Assembly: GCA_019694435.1 (NCBI GenBank)
Contig: JAIBBZ010000025.1
Location: forward strand, 1 to 64,000
Source: Pirellulales bacterium
Lineage (GTDB): Bacteria; Planctomycetota; Planctomycetia; Pirellulales; JAEUIK01
Direction: 5' to 3'
DNA length: 64,000 nt
Every line of letters begins with the position of its first letter. The stretch's first letter is position 1. The notes below the pieces were generated by a model, which was given only the letters and a program-made list of their open reading frames with translations, was not told where the DNA came from and did no database searches. Shown piece after piece: positions 59,187 to 64,000 of this stretch. The position numbers and the translations under genes were made by a program.

Positions 59187-62100
59187 ATGAAGAGTCCTGC
59201 AAGTATTCCGCTGGCCATCATCGGCATGGGCTGCCGATTGCCGGGCGCCGATAATCTCGACGAGTTTTGGAAATTGGTGGTCGAGGGACGATCGGCCATC
59301 GTCGAGCTGCCCCCGGATCGCTTGAACCAGGAGCTGTATTACGATCCGAAGGTCGGCACGCTCGGCAAAAGCTATTCCAAGCTGGGCGGGATCATCAATA
59401 ACCGCGATTTCGACCGCCGCCGGTGTCCGATTTCGCCGCAGCTCGAGGCCAGCGTTGACCAGGCCCATCTGCTGATGTGCGACGTCGCGGCGGCAGCGCT
59501 GCGCGACGCGGGCCTGGACCCGTTCAACGTGCCACAGCGGAACACGGGCGTCTATATCGGCCACGCCCAAGGCAGCACCTTAGGCGGCGATTACACCTAC
59601 GCGACGTATGCGCAAGAAGCGGCCGAGATGTTGCGCGAGGTGGCCGAGCTGGGCAATATGCCCCGCGCCGAACTCGACAAGCTCATCGCCGAGATGACCG
59701 CGAGGATTCGCGCGCCCCTGCCGGTCCGGGCGGCCGACTCGCCGGACGTCGCCTGTAGCCTGGTGGCGGGGACCATTTCCAAGGCCTTTGGCCTTACGGG
59801 GCCGTTCCTGGCGCTGAACTCGGCCTGCGCCTCGTCGTTGCAAGCGATGCTCGTCGGGGCACGCGCCTTGCAGTTCGGACACGTCGACATGGCGATGGTC
59901 GGCGGCGCCTCGGACTGCAAAGGCGATTCGCTCGTGTTGTTCGCCCATGCGCGCGCGATGAGCTCCAAGGGCTCGCGCCCCTTTGACGCTGATGCCGATG
60001 GCCTGATCGTGGGCGAAGGATACGTCGCCCTGGTCATGAAAACGCTCGAACGCGCGCTGGCCGATGGCGATCCGATTCGCGCAGTGGTCCGCGGGTTGGG
60101 AGTTTCCAGCGACGGCAAAGGCAAGAGCTTGTGGGCGCCGCGCAAGGAAGGGCAGGTTCTGGCCATGCAGCGGGCCTATCGCGAGGGCCTGGATCTTGGC
60201 GACCTGGACTACGTCGAAGCACATGCCACGGCGACGCAACTGGGCGATGCCACGGAGCTGAACACGCTCGCCGAAGTGCTCAACGACAAGCTTCCGCCCG
60301 GTAAGAAGGTGCCCATTACGAGCGTCAAGGCCAACGTCGGCCATACGCTCGAAACAGCGGGCATTGCTGGCGTCATCAAGACGGTGCTCGCGCTGACCAA
60401 GAACACGATTCCGCCGGCGGCCAACGTCGCCGCGCTCAATCCGAAGATTGACTGGGACCGGGTGCCCGTTTACGTGCCGCTCAAGCCCGAGGTCTGGCAG
60501 CCGCATGCCGACGGCCGTCCGCGCCGGGCAGGCGTCAATGCGTTCGGGATCGGCGGGCTGAACATGCACGTGGTGATCGAGGAGTTCAACGATGCCTCGC
60601 GGCGGCTCATCGCGCCGCAGCGTGCGGCCGCGAACGGCTCGACGCACGAAGCCGAAGCCAAGGCGGTCGCGGTGATCGGCATGGGCTGCGTGTTGCCGGG
60701 CGCGCAGGATGTACCGAATTTTTGGCAGCTCCTGGAAAGCGGCCGCGACCCAAAGTGCGACGTGCCGGCCGAGCGTTGGCGGGCCGATCTGGCGTATTCG
60801 CCCGGCGAGGCGCGAGCTTTCCACAGCCCGACCAAGCGCGGTGGCTTCGTTACCGACTTCGAATACGACTGGCAGACGCACAAGATTCCGCCGAAGCAGG
60901 TGGCGCAAGCGGATCCTTTGCAGTTCATGCTGCTCGAGGCCTCGGACCAGGCGCTCAAGCAGGCGGGCTACGACAAACGGCCCTTCGACCGAACTCGCGT
61001 GGGCGTGGTTGTGGGCACCGAATTCGGCGGCGATTTTGCCTTCCAGCTGCAGATGGGGCTGCGTCTGCCGGAAATGAAGGTGCTCCTCGAAGAGCTGCTT
61101 GCCCGGCGGCAATTCCCGGCCGCCGGCATCGCCCAGGTGCAGGAACAATTCGGCAAGGTGCTGCTCAAACATTGGCCGGCGCTGATTGACGAGACCGGCA
61201 GCTTCAGCACCAGCAGTCTCGCTTCGCGAACGGCGAAGACCTGGAATCTGATGGGCGGAGCCGTGGCCATCGACAGCGGTCACGGCTCGTCGCTCGCGGC
61301 GCTGTCGATCAGTGTCGACGCCTTGCTGGCGGGCGATGTCGACATGATGCTTTGCGCCGCCGGCCAGCGGCGTCTGGGGCTGCCCGAGTACGAGGCCCTG
61401 GCCATCAATGGCTTTTTGGCCGTCGACGGCGACCCGGCATGCCCCCTGGATGCCGGAGTGCGCGGCTATGTGCCCGGCGAAGGGGTTGGCGTGTTCCTGC
61501 TCAAACGTCTGTCGGAGGCGCGCCGCGATGGAGATCGCGTCTTGGCGATCGTGCGCGGTGTTGGCGGTGCTCACGATCCTCAGGCACATCAGGCGATGCT
61601 CGCCGCGGCCCAGCGAGCCGCACAGGCCGCATCGCTCGAACAGGCTCCGATCGATCTGGTCGAGATCGACGGGAGCATCGCCGCCGAAGATGCCCGGCGA
61701 CAATTGACGGAGCTGGCGAGTTGGAACGCGCCGCGCGGCGGCCAGCCGGCCATCCTGAGCACAGTCGTCGCCCAGATCGGACACACCGAAGCCGCGGCCG
61801 GGATGGCCTCGCTGATCAAGGCCAGTCTGGAAATGGAGCATGGCCGTGTGCCGGGCACGTTCGGCCTGCAACAGCCGCTGGCGATCGAAGGCGGATCGCG
61901 GCCGTTCGTCGTCGCCAGTGAGCCGACGCCGCTGCCGTCGATGGATGCGCCGTGCCTGGCTGCGGTCGCTTCGCGTTCGCGCGGGCTGACCTACGTCGCT
62001 CTGCTTGAGCACGGCTGCGAGCAGAACCCCGCGAACAACGCTTCACGAGCGGTGCGCCAGCCGCAGGCCGCCACGACACCCGTTACCCCCGTACCCCGCT

Positions 62101-64000
62101 TGAACGATCTTCCATCGATGACTGCAGCGACAGGCGACTCTTGGCAGGTTTTTAGATTAGGAGCATCCACCGAAGCCGATCTGCTCGCGCGCGTGCGCAC
62201 GCTTGCCGGCGGCGCTGACGATCCCTTCGGCAGCTCGTCCGCGGCTTTTGCGCCGCAGGATCGGTTCCGCGCCGCGATCGTGGCGCGCGACCGCGAAGCG
62301 TTGCGCGAACGGTTGCGCTCCGCTGCGCAACAAGGCGCGAACCCCGCGGCGCACGCCGTGTTGCGACAGCAGGGCATCTTTCTTGGACAGCGAGCCGAAC
62401 CACGCCCACGCGTGGTGTTTTGCTTTCCCGGTCAAGGATCGCAATACCCTGACATGGTGCGGGCCCTCGTTGAACAAAGCACGGCGGCCGCGCAAGCGCT
62501 GGCCGAGGCCGAGGCCGCGATCGCGCGCTATGGCTACCAACCGTTCGCACTGTTCGCTTGGGGCGAAGGTGCTGGTCTGGGAAGCAGCGCGTGGCTGACG
62601 CAGCTCTCGATGCTCGTGGCGAATCATGTGACCAGCGCCGGGCTGCGTGCTCTGGGGGTCGAACCGGATGCTGTGCTGGGACACAGTTTTGGCGTCTACT
62701 CGGCGCTGTGTGCTGCCGGCTCCATCGACTTCGAAACGGCCATGCAGCTTACCCGTGCGCGCTGCGATGGCATCGCGACCAGCCGAGTTGTTGGGGGGTT
62801 GTTGGCCGCCGGCGCGGCGAAGGAGCAGGTTCTCGAAATCGCAGCGGTCGAAAAGGTCACCGTCTACCTCGCCAATCACAACGCGCCGCAGCAGACGGTC
62901 GTCGGCGGCGCACCTGGTGAATTGGAGCGATTGCAAACGATTCTCAAGGCCCGCGGCATAGCCGCCAAAATCCTCGCGGTGCCCGCGCCCTTTCACACGC
63001 CGTTGATGAAGGCGACCACCGGTCCACTCGAGCGCGCGCTCGAGACGGCCGAGATTCGTCCGGCTCGCGCGGCCTTGTGGAGCATCCTAGATGGCCGGCC
63101 CGTGACCGAGGTGACCGACGTTCGCCGCAGCCTGGTCGAGCATCTCACGTCGCCGGTGTTGTACGTCGACCTGATTCGCAATGTGACGGCCGACAAGCCT
63201 TGCGTGTTGGTCGAGGTCGGGCCGCAGCAGGTGTTGACCAATCTGAATCGCCGGATTGTCGAGGACCCAGCGGTGACGACGATTGCGTCGGATCAGCCCA
63301 AACGCCCCGGCATGGAATCGTTGATCCAGGTGCAGGCGTGCCTGGAAGTGCTCGGCGTCTTCGACGCCGAGACTCGGGCGCCAGCGGCTACGGTCACCGC
63401 GCGCGGCACAGTGCGCCACGAGCTGCTGACGTTCGATGCGACTAAGCGCCGCCGCGATCGGATGCGCCAGGCCGCCCAGACCGGCAAGCGTCCAAGCGCT
63501 GTGGCCGCTCCACGAGATTCTGCACCGACAACTGTGGCCGCTCGGCCAGCGTCCGCTCAGCCCGAGCGGCCGCAGCCGGCCGCGCCACCGGTCGCTCAGG
63601 CACCGCGTGCCGTCGCCGCGCCCACAGAGTCGAAGCTCGCCGCGGTGAAACCGGTATCTGCCCCGGCACCAGCTCGCCCGGGCGTCGATCTGGAACGCTT
63701 CCTGATCAACTTTGTCGTGGATCAAACCGGCTATCCGCCGGAGGTGGTCGAGCTCGACGCCGACCTGGAGGCCGACCTGGGTATCGACAGCATCAAGAAG
63801 GCTCAGTTGTTCGGCGAGCTGCAGGAGTATTTCGACGTCGTTCCAACCGAAGAACTGACGCTTGACATGTTCCCGACGCTACGGCACGTGCTTGATTTCC
63901 TCAAGACCGTGCCCATCAAAGGCAACTTGCCTGCGACCGGTGACACCGCCGTTGCCTCGACGCCCGATCTTGCCGAGTTGCCGAATCCTGCGCCGGCGTC
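59187..64000 (+). CDS. Iterative PKS / PUFA-synthase-like multidomain protein (KS, degenerate KS, AT, ACP), 3' truncated by window edge
   Basis: The frame stays open to the window end (about 1,604 codons). KS1 (about 8-470): active-site C214 in 'LNSACASSLQA', H346 in 'VEAHATATQLGD' and H386 in 'KANVGHTLETAG'. A second KS-fold domain (about 492-930) has His699 in the Cys position ('IDSGHGSSLAAL') and lacks the first catalytic His ('VEIDGS'), so it cannot condense. An acyltransferase (about 1078-1390) follows with 'FPGQGSQYPD' and nucleophile S1167 in 'GHSFGVYSA'. After an Ala/Pro-rich linker comes one ACP (about 1500-1575) with phosphopantetheine S1535 in 'LGIDSIKKAQ'. The inactive KS followed by AT is like PfaB, and KS plus inactive KS is like PfaC, so it belongs to the secondary-lipid/PUFA-like synthases. 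Further ACP, KR or DH domains probably lie beyond the window. Confidence 0.9.
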   Translation, partial: MKSPASIPLAIIGMGCRLPGADNLDEFWKLVVEGRSAIVELPPDRLNQELYYDPKVGTLGKSYSKLGGIINNRDFDRRRCPISPQLEASVDQAHLLMCDVAAAALRDAGLDPFNVPQRNTGVYIGHAQGSTLGGDYTYATYAQEAAEMLREVAELGNMPRAELDKLIAEMTARIRAPLPVRAADSPDVACSLVAGTISKAFGLTGPFLALNSACASSLQAMLVGARALQFGHVDMAMVGGASDCKGDSLVLFAHARAMSSKGSRPFDADADGLIVGEGYVALVMKTLERALADGDPIRAVVRGLGVSSDGKGKSLWAPRKEGQVLAMQRAYREGLDLGDLDYVEAHATATQLGDATELNTLAEVLNDKLPPGKKVPITSVKANVGHTLETAGIAGVIKTVLALTKNTIPPAANVAALNPKIDWDRVPVYVPLKPEVWQPHADGRPRRAGVNAFGIGGLNMHVVIEEFNDASRRLIAPQRAAANGSTHEAEAKAVAVIGMGCVLPGAQDVPNFWQLLESGRDPKCDVPAERWRADLAYSPGEARAFHSPTKRGGFVTDFEYDWQTHKIPPKQVAQADPLQFMLLEASDQALKQAGYDKRPFDRTRVGVVVGTEFGGDFAFQLQMGLRLPEMKVLLEELLARRQFPAAGIAQVQEQFGKVLLKHWPALIDETGSFSTSSLASRTAKTWNLMGGAVAIDSGHGSSLAALSISVDALLAGDVDMMLCAAGQRRLGLPEYEALAINGFLAVDGDPACPLDAGVRGYVPGEGVGVFLLKRLSEARRDGDRVLAIVRGVGGAHDPQAHQAMLAAAQRAAQAASLEQAPIDLVEIDGSIAAEDARRQLTELASWNAPRGGQPAILSTVVAQIGHTEAAAGMASLIKASLEMEHGRVPGTFGLQQPLAIEGGSRPFVVASEPTPLPSMDAPCLAAVASRSRGLTYVALLEHGCEQNPANNASRAVRQPQAATTPVTPVPRLNDLPSMTAATGDSWQVFRLGASTEADLLARVRTLAGGADDPFGSSSAAFAPQDRFRAAIVARDREALRERLRSAAQQGANPAAHAVLRQQGIFLGQRAEPRPRVVFCFPGQGSQYPDMVRALVEQSTAAAQALAEAEAAIARYGYQPFALFAWGEGAGLGSSAWLTQLSMLVANHVTSAGLRALGVEPDAVLGHSFGVYSALCAAGSIDFETAMQLTRARCDGIATSRVVGGLLAAGAAKEQVLEIAAVEKVTVYLANHNAPQQTVVGGAPGELERLQTILKARGIAAKILAVPAPFHTPLMKATTGPLERALETAEIRPARAALWSILDGRPVTEVTDVRRSLVEHLTSPVLYVDLIRNVTADKPCVLVEVGPQQVLTNLNRRIVEDPAVTTIASDQPKRPGMESLIQVQACLEVLGVFDAETRAPAATVTARGTVRHELLTFDATKRRRDRMRQAAQTGKRPSAVAAPRDSAPTTVAARPASAQPERPQPAAPPVAQAPRAVAAPTESKLAAVKPVSAPAPARPGVDLERFLINFVVDQTGYPPEVVELDADLEADLGIDSIKKAQLFGELQEYFDVVPTEELTLDMFPTLRHVLDFLKTVPIKGNLPATGDTAVASTPDLAELPNPAPA

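Noticed and set aside
60660-61990. A second functional condensing ketosynthase
   Set aside because: The catalytic Cys is replaced by His699 and the first active-site His is missing.
59580-62012. 810-codon open frame on the minus strand opposite the PKS-like gene
   Set aside because: It has no family motif, while the plus strand carries intact KS, AT and ACP signatures. Long antisense frames are usual in DNA of this GC content.
1-64000. CRISPR arrays, tRNA or rRNA genes, transposases, prophage genes
   Set aside because: I looked through the intergenic gaps and the coding content and found no repeat array, cloverleaf-like segment or recombinase.

Overview
This window looks like a chromosomal segment from a planctomycete (Planctomycetota, probably near the Pirellulales). 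The evidence is compositional and familial. GC is high. At the left edge is a HEAT-repeat protein ending in the planctomycete-type C-terminal haem-binding domain. There are two leucine-rich-repeat proteins with a membrane-proximal 'FSLR(S/T)L' start, two PEP-CTERM sorted proteins, an isochorismatase/ThuA fusion and a redoxin/cytochrome/copper-monooxygenase-like fusion. I see no rRNA, tRNA, CRISPR array, insertion sequence or phage gene, and the gene content reads as stable chromosome.

Left part (1-20.8 kb). The region opens with small metabolic genes: SRPBCC and AIM24 proteins, a cupin, and a minus-strand run of alpha/beta hydrolase, amidohydrolase and phosphofructokinase. Next comes an exported MmgE/PrpD-family protein. 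A branched-chain acyl-CoA module follows: a LiuC-like methylglutaconyl-CoA hydratase and, on the other strand, a carboxyltransferase, a biotin carboxylase and AtuA in one tight operon with a good sigma70-like promoter. A TIGR01777 epimerase, an SMP-30 lactonase-like protein and the LRR proteins fill the rest.

Middle part (20.8-35.2 kb). A GNAT-fold protein resembling the bacterial ceramide synthase family and a serine-palmitoyltransferase-like PLP enzyme are divergently transcribed. Directly behind the latter lie a strong hairpin and an exported neutral-ceramidase-like protein, so the three look like a candidate sphingolipid locus. Exported or membrane proteins follow: a heparinase II/III-like PEP-CTERM protein, the redoxin/haem/PHM-like fusion, a GT-C-like membrane protein paired with a carotenoid oxygenase, and a LamG protein.

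Right-middle part (35.4-47.8 kb). A type II secretion or type IV pilus-like locus runs in one direction: response regulator, ATPase, inner-membrane platform, three tandem miniature major-pseudopilin-like proteins, GspH-, I-, J- and K-like minor pseudopilins, a PilM/PilN (GspL-like) fusion, a PilO (GspM)-like protein and a secretin with a long proline-rich tail. A PilP-like lipoprotein and a Flp-pilin-like/CBS fusion lie convergent to it. No prepilin peptidase and no PilT retraction ATPase are in the window.

Right end (48-64 kb). After the isochorismatase/ThuA fusion and a GH32 beta-fructosidase comes a PEP-CTERM gene flanked by a near-consensus promoter and a strong terminator. The last 10.6 kb holds a condensation-superfamily acyltransferase, an MMPL/RND-type lipid exporter, a reductase-SCP2 fusion and the first 4.8 kb of an iterative PKS/PUFA-synthase-like giant gene (KS, degenerate KS, AT, ACP). 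The set of acyltransferase, exporter, reductase and synthase suggests a locus that makes, modifies and exports an unusual lipid. The second ketosynthase has His where the catalytic Cys should be.
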